DNA of 7,087 nt from contig JAFTIG010000045.1 of assembly GCA_017457015.1 (NCBI GenBank), forward strand, positions 1 through 7,087, in the 5' to 3' direction. Positions 1-6,292 of this stretch are shown in pieces. The stretch comes from Clostridia bacterium (GTDB lineage: Bacteria > Bacillota_A > Clostridia > Christensenellales > Borkfalkiaceae). The notes beneath the pieces were generated by a model. That model did not search any database, was not told where the DNA came from, and was given only the letters and a program-made list of their open reading frames with translations. How positions within the stretch are numbered: position 1 is the first letter of the stretch; each line of letters starts with the position of its first letter. Both the position numbers and the translations under genes were made by a program.

Positions 1-122
1 CACGCCAAGCATATTGCAGGTATGAAAACGACCAACGCGAACTATCTTTAGACGCGTTATGTATACTTGCAGACTTTTACGAAGAAAGCACCGACTTTAT
101 ATTAGGAAGAGAGCAACTTTAA
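1..122 (+). CDS. XRE-family helix-turn-helix regulator, C-terminal fragment
   Basis: This is the 3' end of a + strand gene that enters from the left edge. The first complete codon is at 3 and the TAA stop is at 120-122, so 39 residues are visible. The fragment contains the run RYENDQREL, then SLDALCILADFYEESTDF, then ILGREQL at the end. This is the typical last part of a Cro/C1-type (HTH_3, XRE) domain: the end of the recognition helix (usually written S..YERG.R.P), then helices 4 and 5 (D.L..LA..F.VS.D.LLG). The protein ends right after the LLGR-type motif, so it has no C-terminal effector domain beyond the HTH, at least on this side. XRE proteins bind operator DNA as dimers, usually as repressors; the target cannot be seen here. 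The family call is firm, while total length and role are unknown because the start is outside the window. The gene is convergent with engB. Confidence 0.85.
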   Translation, partial: RQAYCRYENDQRELSLDALCILADFYEESTDFILGREQL

Positions 123-126
123 CGAA

Positions 127-157
127 AAACACCCGAGAAAAAATCTCTCGGGTGTTT
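127..157. terminator. Bidirectional intrinsic terminator between XRE gene and engB
   Basis: There is a perfect 12-bp inverted repeat with arms at 127-138 (AAACACCCGAGA) and 146-157 (TCTCGGGTGTTT) and a 7-base loop. It begins 5 bases after the XRE stop codon and lies 22 bases past the engB stop. On the + strand the stem ends in TTT followed by AATTTTT. On the minus strand the stem is followed directly by a T run (GTGTTTTTCG). Both orientations therefore have a GC-containing stem and a U-rich tail, so it can end the convergent transcripts from both sides. Confidence 0.9.
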
Positions 158-178
158 AATTTTTAAATTAAAGATAAA

Positions 179-772
179 TCAAAACTCTTCGTCTTTATTG
201 TTGATTGCTTTTTCTATGATGGATAAAAGTTCGTCTTTACCGTAACCCGTTTCCGCGCTAGTTGCAGTAATATCCGCAAAGCCTACGCGCAAATTAGACG
301 CTATTTCGTTAACTCTGGGTTTAATCTTGGTTTTGCCAAGTTTATCCGCTTTAGTCGCGACGAGCGCAAACGGAACGGCGTAATGGTAGAGATAGTTTAT
401 CATCATTTTATCGTCCGAAGTCGGCTCGTGACGAATATCTACAAGCGACAATAAAAGGCATATCTTTTGTGACGATAAAAAACTCTCTAATAGTGCGCCC
501 CATTTTTTCTTTTCGTCTTTGCTGACCTTTGCAAAGCCATACCCCGGCAAATCGGCGAGCATAAATTCACCGAAATCAAAATAGTTTATAAGCCTAGTTC
601 TACCTGGCGTAGTAGACGTTTTTGCGAGTTTTTTTCTATTAGCAAGCATATTGATGAGCGAACTCTTGCCGACGTTAGACTTACCTGCAACGGCAATTAT
701 CGGCTTATCCGTCTTTAAGAATTTATCAGCGCTCGCAACGCTCGTAATAAATTCCGCGTCTTTAATTTTCAT
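179..772 (-). CDS. engB: Ribosome biogenesis GTPase EngB/YsxC (YihA family)
   Basis: This 197-residue protein has the usual length of the TRAFAC-class GTPase EngB (YsxC in Bacillus, YihA in E. coli), which acts in assembly of the large ribosomal subunit in the cytoplasm and is often essential. All G motifs are visible: G1 (P-loop) GKSNVGKSS at about residues 30-38, G2 TTPGRT around 54-59, G3 DLPGYG at 74-79, G4 TKAD at 140-143 and G5 TSA at 171-173. The short tail after the G domain (ending NNKDEEF) is normal. The ATG at 770-772 is chosen because AAGGTGA precedes it by 4 bases. It is the last gene of the minus-strand block, beginning 9 bases after the lon stop, and is followed by the terminator at 127-157. 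B. subtilis has the same lonA-ysxC order. No key residue is missing. Confidence 0.97.
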   Translation of the reverse strand: MKIKDAEFITSVASADKFLKTDKPIIAVAGKSNVGKSSLINMLANRKKLAKTSTTPGRTRLINYFDFGEFMLADLPGYGFAKVSKDEKKKWGALLESFLSSQKICLLLSLVDIRHEPTSDDKMMINYLYHYAVPFALVATKADKLGKTKIKPRVNEIASNLRVGFADITATSAETGYGKDELLSIIEKAINNKDEEF

Positions 773-776
773 TTTT

Positions 777-783
777 TCACCTT
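777..783 (-). promoter_or_regulatory. engB ribosome binding site overlapping the lon stop codon
   Basis: The minus strand reads AAGGTGA four bases before the engB ATG. Its first two bases (782-783) lie within the lon TAA (782-784). A ribosome ending translation of lon would therefore cover the engB start signal, which suggests translational coupling (inference). Confidence 0.75.
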
Positions 784-3142
784 AAAATCTTATTGCCTTA
801 CCAAAGACTTGATCTATTTCTTCGGCAGGTATAAAATTAATTTCCTTTCGTATTTCTTCTGGTATTTCTTCTAAATCTTTTTGGTTAGCGGCAGGAATTA
901 TAATATCGGGAATCCCCAACCTATACGCTGCAAGCGCTTTTTCTTTAAGGCCGCCTATCGGGAGCACCTTACCGCGGAGAGTAATTTCACCCGTCATAGC
1001 AACGCTCTTCTTAACGGGTTTTCCCGTAAATGCAGAAAGTATAGCCGTAGCCATGGTTATACCTGCGCTCGGTCCGTCTTTCGGCGTTGCGCCTTCGGGA
1101 ACGTGTATGTGAATATCCGTCTTTTCAAACACGCTTGAATCAACGCCGTATTTACTTGCGTTTGCCCTAATATAACTTATTGCAGCGCGAGCGGATTCTT
1201 TCATAACGTCGCCGAGTTTTCCCGTCAATACTATCTCGCCTTTACCATGCATCAAGCCGACTTCAATAGTTAAAGTAGTGCCGCCGACGCTCGTCCAAGC
1301 AAGCCCCGTACAAGCACCTATTTCGTCTTTATCGAGCGCAATATCTCTAAGGTGTTTTTTAATACCCAAATAAGACGGAACGTCTTCTGCATTTATAACC
1401 TGTTTTTTGAGTTTGGGTTTTTCGGCAACCTTGGTTGCGACCTTTCTTATCACGCCTGAAATCTCGCGCTCTAAATTTCTCACGCCCGCTTCCATCGTGT
1501 AACTTCTTATAATCTCTTCAATAGCGCCGTCGGTTATATCGACTCTTTTTTCGTTTAAGCCGTTATTTTTTAACTGTTTGGGGATAAGATAACGCTTTGC
1601 GATCTGCAGTTTTTCTTCGTTAGTGTAACCCGTAAGTTCTATTATTTCCATTCTGTCAAGCAAGGGATACGGTATAGTATCTACGCTGTTTGCAGTAGTT
1701 ATAAACATAACTTTTGACAAATCGAAAGGCACTTCTAAATACCTGTCGCGGAAAGTCGTGTTCTGCTCTGGATCAAGAACTTCTAACAATGCGCTTGCAG
1801 GATCACCGTGAATATCCGACGACAGTTTGTCTATCTCGTCGAGTAAAAACACTGGGTTATCCGAGCCTGCGTTTTTGAGTCCGTAAATTATTCTACCTGG
1901 CATTGCGCCAACGTAAGTCTTTCTATGTCCCCTGATTTCCGATTCGTCTTTAACGCCACCTAAACTCATTCTTACGAACTTTCTATTTAGCGCCCTTGCA
2001 ATAGACGTTGCGACCGACGTTTTACCAACCCCCGGTGGCCCTACGAAACAAAGGATAGGTCCTTTTATTTCTTTGGTAAGTTGCAATACCGCAAGATATT
2101 CAACTATTCTTTGCTTTACCTTTTCGAGCCCAAAATGATCTTTATCGAGTATTGCCTTTGCAGCCTTTAAGTCTTCCGTATCGATCGTACTTTTACCGAA
2201 CGGTAAATCTTTAATCCAGTCAAGATAATTTAATATTATCGAATAATCGGGTGACGACGGATTGATTTTATCAAGGCGTGAAATCTCTTTCATAGCCTTA
2301 TCTTCTACTTCAGTAGGCAAGCCTTTACTCTTTATCGATTCGGTGAGTTCGTCAATCTCGTCCACGTCGTCGCCAAGTTCGTCATGGATAGCCTTTAACT
2401 GTTCTCTTAAATAGAACTCTTTTTGGCTCTTGTCAATACTTTGACGAACTTTGGTATTGATTTTTCTTTCAATTTTAGAAATCTCAAGTTCTTTCGTAAA
2501 CAATCTTTCAAACGCTTTAAGACGGAGCAAGGTATCGTCCGTAAGCAAAATTTCGTGTACGTCTTCTTCTTTAAAATTAACGATAGAAACGGCGTTATCC
2601 ATAAATTCGTTTACGTCATTTATCTCGGTTATTGCCGTTATCATCTCTTTGCTTATGCGCTTATCGAGAATTGCATATTCGTAAAAACAGTTCTTTGCAA
2701 CCCTAAAATACGCTTCAGACTCAAACTCGTTAGACGGTTCTATATACGGACATTCTTCCGCAGTTACCGTAAAATATCCTTTGGTATCCACAAACCCCGT
2801 TATCTTCGCCCTTTTGACGGCTTCTACGCTAACTTTCATTGTATTGTTATTAGCGACTTTAACTATCTGCTTTATGCGCGCGATAACGCCCACTTTCAAT
2901 ATATCGCTCTTTTTTGGCGTATCTATAAACGCACTCTTTTGCGGAGCGATAAAAATTTCCGAATTGTCTATTGCCGCACGGTTTATTGCAGCGATCGACG
3001 GCGCTCTGCCAACGTCAAAATTAAGTAGCGTTTTAGGAAAGAGCACCTTTCCGCGTAGCGCTACGAGCGGATAGGTTATAACCGCTTCTTTTTCTGTCGT
3101 TTCTTCCATTTGTTCTTCAATTACAATTTCTTTTTCTTCCAT
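782..3142 (-). CDS. lon: ATP-dependent protease Lon (LonA type)
   Basis: Lon is a soluble hexameric AAA+ serine protease that degrades misfolded and selected regulatory proteins. Counting from the ATG at 3140-3142 the protein has 786 residues, normal for LonA. The order is a Glu-rich N-terminal tail of about 20 residues; a LON substrate-binding domain starting at YPLVALRGKVLFP (about 24-200); a helical linker including the conserved KSQKEFYLREQLKAIHDELG stretch (about 238-257); an AAA+ module with Walker A GPPGVGKTS (368-376), Walker B FLLDEIDK (432-439) and a sensor region near ITTAN; and a C-terminal Lon peptidase domain. The catalytic dyad is Ser692 in PKDGPSAG and Lys735 in GGLKEKALAA, 43 residues apart as in E. 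coli Lon. The frame is open upstream to a TTG at 3161-3163, but only the ATG has a ribosome binding site (AGGTGA). The gene begins 17 bases after the HAD gene stop and ends 9 bases before engB. No CIRCE-like heat-shock operator is evident before it. Confidence 0.97.
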   Translation of the reverse strand: MEEKEIVIEEQMEETTEKEAVITYPLVALRGKVLFPKTLLNFDVGRAPSIAAINRAAIDNSEIFIAPQKSAFIDTPKKSDILKVGVIARIKQIVKVANNNTMKVSVEAVKRAKITGFVDTKGYFTVTAEECPYIEPSNEFESEAYFRVAKNCFYEYAILDKRISKEMITAITEINDVNEFMDNAVSIVNFKEEDVHEILLTDDTLLRLKAFERLFTKELEISKIERKINTKVRQSIDKSQKEFYLREQLKAIHDELGDDVDEIDELTESIKSKGLPTEVEDKAMKEISRLDKINPSSPDYSIILNYLDWIKDLPFGKSTIDTEDLKAAKAILDKDHFGLEKVKQRIVEYLAVLQLTKEIKGPILCFVGPPGVGKTSVATSIARALNRKFVRMSLGGVKDESEIRGHRKTYVGAMPGRIIYGLKNAGSDNPVFLLDEIDKLSSDIHGDPASALLEVLDPEQNTTFRDRYLEVPFDLSKVMFITTANSVDTIPYPLLDRMEIIELTGYTNEEKLQIAKRYLIPKQLKNNGLNEKRVDITDGAIEEIIRSYTMEAGVRNLEREISGVIRKVATKVAEKPKLKKQVINAEDVPSYLGIKKHLRDIALDKDEIGACTGLAWTSVGGTTLTIEVGLMHGKGEIVLTGKLGDVMKESARAAISYIRANASKYGVDSSVFEKTDIHIHVPEGATPKDGPSAGITMATAILSAFTGKPVKKSVAMTGEITLRGKVLPIGGLKEKALAAYRLGIPDIIIPAANQKDLEEIPEEIRKEINFIPAEEIDQVFGKAIRF

Positions 3143-3146
3143 ATTT

Positions 3147-3152
3147 TCACCT
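3147..3152 (-). promoter_or_regulatory. lon ribosome binding site that decides the start codon
   Basis: The minus strand reads AGGTGA four bases before the ATG at 3140-3142, almost the same arrangement as the engB site. The alternative in-frame TTG at 3161-3163 overlaps the stop of the preceding gene, and this site lies inside the coding frame that TTG would open. It supports ATG as the true lon start. Confidence 0.8.
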
Positions 3153-3159
3153 ATGTAAA

Positions 3160-3969
3160 TCAATCCAGACAGTACTTGTTGAGTAACACTTTTACCGGCT
3201 TATCCTTAAATGGTACGGTAATTTCATCTGCGACTGCTTTTAACTCTTCTCTTCCGTCGCCAACCGCTACGCCGTGCCACTCTCCGACTAATAAATCTAT
3301 ATCGTTAGTCGAATCCCCTACGGTAATTACTTGATCTAACGGAACGCCGTAGTGTTTTGCTAAATAACGTACGGCGTGTCCTTTGGTATAGTTGACGCTA
3401 ATTGCTTCAAGCAAACATTTAGCGCCACTGTTAAACTTTACGCCTGCGTCCTTATATTTTCTATTCATTTCGTCGGCAACGCGATTGACTAGCGAGTCCT
3501 CACCGAGCCAACAAATTTTACTCGTCTTTATATTTTCCGATTGAATTTTTTTTAGAACGTCCGTTTCTTCGCCTTGTAATCTTATTGCCTTTTCGTAAAC
3601 TTCTATATACGGCGTTTTTTGGTCGTAAAAAAAGGTTTCCGACGCATAAGCAAGCGGTGTTAGCGGATATTGCTTTAAGTCCTTTATCAACGCTATTGCA
3701 GTTTTTGCGTCAAGTCCGCCTTCCATAATATATTCACCGCTTTCAATGTCGCTTATCCTTGCGCCTTGAAACGATACGATAAGCCCTTTAAGCCCGCTCT
3801 CGCGACATATCCGCGTTATAGACGACGTTTCACGCCCCGAACAAACGGCAAAAATACCGCCCTTACTTTGAAACTCTCTTATCGCTTCAAGGGTATCTTT
3901 ATCAATGTCGTTATTAGGAGCAACACCCAACGTGCCGTCGTAATCGCTTATAAATAATCTATATTTCAT
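3160..3969 (-). CDS. HAD-superfamily hydrolase, Cof-like subfamily IIB
   Basis: This 269-residue protein has all four haloacid-dehalogenase motifs. Motif I is DYDGT (residues 9-13; Asp9 would be the nucleophile and Asp11 the general acid). Motif II is the Ser in CSGR (44). Motif III is Lys196 in the NYTKGHAV stretch. Motif IV is GDSTND (218-223). The about 110-residue insert between motifs II and III is the C2-type cap of Cof/YbiV/YidA-like enzymes. These are Mg-dependent phosphatases acting on sugar phosphates, FMN or pyridoxal phosphate, and the substrate cannot be read from the sequence. The ATG at 3967-3969 shares one base with the uvrC stop (TAATG) and is preceded by GAAGGA inside uvrC, so translation is probably coupled to uvrC. 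The stop lies 17 bases before lon. The family is certain; a physiological link to DNA repair or proteolysis is not shown. Confidence 0.93.
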   Translation of the reverse strand: MKYRLFISDYDGTLGVAPNNDIDKDTLEAIREFQSKGGIFAVCSGRETSSITRICRESGLKGLIVSFQGARISDIESGEYIMEGGLDAKTAIALIKDLKQYPLTPLAYASETFFYDQKTPYIEVYEKAIRLQGEETDVLKKIQSENIKTSKICWLGEDSLVNRVADEMNRKYKDAGVKFNSGAKCLLEAISVNYTKGHAVRYLAKHYGVPLDQVITVGDSTNDIDLLVGEWHGVAVGDGREELKAVADEITVPFKDKPVKVLLNKYCLD

Positions 3970-5792
3970 TATTTGAGTCCTTCTTTAGTTAAACTTTCTA
4001 TTATCAATTTTGCCTGCACTTCACCTATGCCTTCGACTGTTAAAAGTTCTCGTTCAGTCGCCTTTATTATACCGCCTAGGTCCTTAAACCGCTCTAAAAG
4101 CGCCTTCTTTCTTACCTTGCCAAGTCCTTTTATGCCGTCTAAAACGGACGATAACGCGCGCTTACCGCGCAGAGCCCTATGATAGGTTATCGCAAACCTG
4201 TGTGCTTCGTCACGGATACGTTGCAACATTTTTAAGCAATAATCCCTGCGCTCTAAAACCACGGGCTGGCTTTTATCCACGAGAAAAATTTCTTCTTCAC
4301 GCTCTGCAAGCGATATTAAGTCTATATCCGCTATTTTATACCTATCAAAAATTTCTTTTATTGCGGATAACTGACCTTTACCGCCGTCTATTATCATTAA
4401 ATCAGGCTTTGGAAATTTATCGGGATCGGTTTTCATTCGCTCTAAACGGCGTGTCATCATCTCTTGATGCGACCTATAATCGTCCGCGCCTTCAAAGGTC
4501 TTTATCTTAAACCTACGATAAGAGTCAAACTCTGGCTCTCCGTCAATAAACACTACCATACTGCCCACTTTATCCACACCGCTAATGTTAGAAATATCGT
4601 AACATTCCATCCGCTTGGGATAATTTTTTAGTCCCAACTTTTCCATAAGTGCGCGACACGCAGAAACGGTCATATCGCTCTTGTGCTTAATCTTATCGAC
4701 AGCCGTAGATAAATGTTCTTCTGCGTTCGCTCCTGCCATATCGGCAAGTTGACGTCTTACCCCTTGTTTGACGTGAAGAATACTGACCGACTTATTAAAG
4801 TTTTCTTTAAAATACGCAGTGAGCGCGTCGGTGTCTTCTATCTCTTCACCAGAAATTATTTCATCTGGGATTTCCGCGTCTTGCTTATAATACCTTAAAA
4901 CGAACTCGCTTAACGCCTGCGCGTCGGATAGAGCCGCGCTTTCAAAAGAAAAATTTTTACCGCCGAGCATTCTGCCCTTTCTTATTATGAGCAAACTGAC
5001 CGTAGAATATATACCGTTTGCGCGATAAGCCAAAACGTCTGCATCAAGAAATTTGTTGAGCGAAGTTATACGCCTTAACTTGATCTTTTCAAGGCTTGCT
5101 ATATTCTGCTTATACTTTAAGGCAAGTTCAAACTCTTCACGCTCGCTTGCCATTAGCATTTTTTCTTTAAGGAGTTTTTCGGTATCTAAAGTATCACCCG
5201 AAAGAAAATCTATTGCCCCCGATACCCTTTCGTTATATTCTTTTTGAGAGATTTTAAGCGCGCACGGTGCAAGACACTTTTTTATGTGATAGTTTAAGCA
5301 CTCTTTAATAGACTTATCAGGATTTAACTTTTTGTCGCACGGGCGAACGTGATATGCTAGATTTATTATTTCTAAAACGTCTTTAACGCTCACGCCACCC
5401 ATAAACGGCCCAAAATATTTTGCCCCGTCCTTTTTAATTTTTCTCGTAACCTTAAAAGTCGGATAAGGTTCTTTAAGATCAATCCTGATATACGGATATG
5501 TCTTATCGTCTTTAAGTAAAATATTATATCTAGGCTTATGTTTTTTGATGAGATTATTTTCTAAAGATAGTGCGTCTATTTCACTCGGTGCAATTATATA
5601 ATAAAAGTCGGCAATATTTTTAACCATTGCCATAACTTTTTCCGTCTTTACCGACGCGTGAAAGTATTGCCTTACCCTGTTTTTAAGGTTTTTGGCTTTA
5701 CCGACGTATATTATCTGCCCCTTATCGTCAAGCATGACGTAAACACCGGGGTTTTCAGGCAGATATTTTATCTTATCCTGTAAAACACTCAT
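3969..5792 (-). CDS. uvrC: Excinuclease ABC subunit C (UvrC)
   Basis: UvrC is the nuclease of bacterial nucleotide excision repair; it joins the UvrB-DNA complex and cuts on both sides of the lesion. The 607-residue length is typical. The N-terminal GIY-YIG nuclease domain shows GVY (16-18), YVG (29-31) and the GKAKNLKNRVRQYF stretch, and is responsible for the 3' incision. Four cysteines, C152, C165, C173 and C177 (PC...EC...KKC...PC), correspond to the conserved iron-sulfur cluster ligands of UvrC. A UVR domain contacting UvrB follows at about 203-238. The RNase H-like 5' nuclease domain carries Asp399 (CYDIS), Asp469 (IIDGG) and His531 (EAHRF), the DDH triad. Two helix-hairpin-helix motifs (about 553-572 and 584-603) end the protein. 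All catalytic residues are present. The ATG at 5790-5792 gives the usual N-terminus, but no Shine-Dalgarno sequence precedes it. The stop overlaps the HAD start by one base. Confidence 0.97.
   Translation of the reverse strand: MSVLQDKIKYLPENPGVYVMLDDKGQIIYVGKAKNLKNRVRQYFHASVKTEKVMAMVKNIADFYYIIAPSEIDALSLENNLIKKHKPRYNILLKDDKTYPYIRIDLKEPYPTFKVTRKIKKDGAKYFGPFMGGVSVKDVLEIINLAYHVRPCDKKLNPDKSIKECLNYHIKKCLAPCALKISQKEYNERVSGAIDFLSGDTLDTEKLLKEKMLMASEREEFELALKYKQNIASLEKIKLRRITSLNKFLDADVLAYRANGIYSTVSLLIIRKGRMLGGKNFSFESAALSDAQALSEFVLRYYKQDAEIPDEIISGEEIEDTDALTAYFKENFNKSVSILHVKQGVRRQLADMAGANAEEHLSTAVDKIKHKSDMTVSACRALMEKLGLKNYPKRMECYDISNISGVDKVGSMVVFIDGEPEFDSYRRFKIKTFEGADDYRSHQEMMTRRLERMKTDPDKFPKPDLMIIDGGKGQLSAIKEIFDRYKIADIDLISLAEREEEIFLVDKSQPVVLERRDYCLKMLQRIRDEAHRFAITYHRALRGKRALSSVLDGIKGLGKVRKKALLERFKDLGGIIKATERELLTVEGIGEVQAKLIIESLTKEGLK
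3978..3983 (-). promoter_or_regulatory. Ribosome binding site of the HAD gene, inside the 3' end of uvrC
   Basis: The minus strand reads GAAGGA eight bases before the HAD ATG. It lies within the last uvrC codons (KEGLK stop), which fits the one-base stop/start overlap and favours translational coupling. Confidence 0.65.
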
Positions 5793-5798
5793 TAATTT

Positions 5799-5827
5799 AT
5801 TATAACCGATTTTAAAATATTTTACAA
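5799..5827 (-). promoter_or_regulatory. Probable sigma-A-type promoter for the uvrC-HAD-lon-engB operon
   Basis: On the minus strand TTGTAA (5822-5827, 4 of 6 to TTGACA) is followed after exactly 17 bases by a perfect TATAAT (5799-5804). The 41-base gap between the regulator stop and uvrC holds almost nothing else. Transcription would be expected to begin about 7 bases past the -10 box, at or within a base or two of the uvrC ATG, giving a leaderless message. The -35 box overlaps a small palindrome, AAGCGCTT (5826-5833), that covers the end of the regulator gene. The hexamers and spacing are seen; activity and start point are inferred. Confidence 0.55.
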
Positions 5828-5832
5828 GCGCT

Positions 5833-6168
5833 TTAATAGCCTAAAAATTCCACACCCTTTAAAAGTACGTCGTTTAGCGTATCGTTACGGAGCGAATAAA
5901 ACACCACTTTTCCTTGTCTACGCGTCTTTACAGCGTTTAGATTTTTAAGTAATCGCAGTTGATGAGAAACCGTAGTTTGATTTAAACACAATAGTGCCGA
6001 TATGTCCGACACGCACATTTCACTAATAGCGAGTGCAGATATCATTTTTAATCGCGTGTAATCGGAAAAAATAGAGAAAAAACAAACTAAATCGTCTAAT
6101 ATTTCCCCTTTGGGGACGTATTCCGATACCATCGACTGTAATCTTTTATCAAGTAAAACTTCTTTCAT
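5833..6168 (-). CDS. ArsR/SmtB-family transcriptional regulator
   Basis: This 111-residue protein has the length and winged-helix layout of ArsR/SmtB repressors. The core runs from FFSIFSDYTRLKMISAL (about 30-46) through EMCVSDI (50-56), where ArsR proteins often have ELCVCDL, to the recognition helix NQTTVSHQLRLLKNLN (63-78) and the wing KTRRQGKVVFYSL (81-93). Family members usually bind their own operator as dimers and release it on binding metal, metalloid or another signal. The alpha-3 CVC pair is here C52-V-S54, with one Cys lost, and the C-terminal helix (NDTLNDVLLKGVEFLGY) has no His of the zinc-type alpha-5 site. The other cysteines are C29 and C61. Ligand type is therefore open. The start ATG at 6166-6168 is preceded by AAAGGAG (6174-6180) at 5 bases. 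No metal transporter or reductase lies next to it; its neighbours are uvrC downstream and a divergent small gene. Confidence 0.92.
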   Translation of the reverse strand: MKEVLLDKRLQSMVSEYVPKGEILDDLVCFFSIFSDYTRLKMISALAISEMCVSDISALLCLNQTTVSHQLRLLKNLNAVKTRRQGKVVFYSLRNDTLNDVLLKGVEFLGY

Positions 6169-6180
6169 AATTACTCCTTT

Positions 6181-6207
6181 AATATATATAATGGTTGTAC
6201 ATATATT
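6181..6207. promoter_or_regulatory. Imperfect dyad, candidate operator of the ArsR-family regulator
   Basis: Arms at 6181-6190 (AATATATATA) and 6198-6207 (TACATATATT) form an inverted repeat matching at 9 of 10 positions around a 7-base centre (ATGGTTG). It lies between the putative -10 box and the ribosome binding site of the ArsR-family gene, covering the expected transcription start. ArsR-family operators are typically AT-rich dyads at this place. The caveat is that alternating AT sequence forms such dyads easily, so this is a candidate only. Confidence 0.4.
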
Positions 6208-6213
6208 TTAACA
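6205..6213 (-). promoter_or_regulatory. Candidate extended -10 promoter of the ArsR-family gene
   Basis: The minus strand reads TGTTAAAAT, a TGn element followed by TAAAAT (5 of 6 to TATAAT). No good -35 box is visible 17 bases upstream, as is common for extended -10 promoters. The expected start near 6198 would give a leader of about 30 bases containing AAAGGAG. A weaker alternative uses TTGTTA at 6209-6214 as a -35 box with a -10 in the AT repeat, but this would start transcription on top of the ribosome binding site. Confidence 0.45.
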
Positions 6214-6224
6214 AACGGTATTCG

Positions 6225-6254
6225 GTAACATTATGAAAGATTTTAGTGCATAAT
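6225..6254 (+). promoter_or_regulatory. Weak candidate promoter for the small + strand gene
   Basis: CATAAT at 6249-6254 is one base from the TATAAT -10 box, with GTAACA (4 of 6 to TTGACA) 18 bases upstream at 6225-6230. The longer string CATAATATA also fits the -10 form CATAnnnTA used by sporulation sigma factors of the SigE/SigK group, but no convincing matching -35 element is seen. The region is so AT-rich that the exact promoter cannot be fixed. Confidence 0.3.
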
Positions 6255-6255
6255 A

Positions 6256-6278
6256 TATATAAATGGCGTATTTATATA
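6256..6278. repeat. Perfect 9-bp dyad just before the small gene's ribosome binding site
   Basis: TATATAAAT (6256-6264) and ATTTATATA (6270-6278) are exact reverse complements around GGCGT. The right arm runs directly into AAAGGAG (6278-6284). With the candidate promoter above, transcription would start within this dyad. It could be a repressor operator or, if transcribed fully, a weak AT hairpin next to the ribosome binding site. It has no T tail and is too AT-rich to be a terminator. Confidence 0.6.
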
Positions 6279-6292
6279 AAGGAGATAGAAAT

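Noticed and set aside
2423..3028. Long + strand open frame (201 codons) opposite lon
   Set aside because: It lies wholly within the conserved lon coding sequence on the other strand, shows no recognisable domain, and has the Phe/Arg/Tyr-rich look of an antisense shadow.
3161..3163. TTG as the start codon of lon
   Set aside because: It has no ribosome binding site at a useful distance and overlaps the preceding stop; the ATG at 3140-3142 has one.
5808..5824. AT palindrome around ATTTTAAAATATTTTAC on the minus strand after the regulator gene as a terminator
   Set aside because: The arms contain no GC pairs and no separate T tail follows; it is better read as the spacer of the uvrC promoter.
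6225..6255. Sporulation sigma factor promoter (SigE/SigK/SigG type) before the small gene
   Set aside because: The -10 string CATAATATA fits, but no matching -35 element was found at the right distance, and the sequence is close to an ordinary sigma-A -10 box; it remains only a remark.
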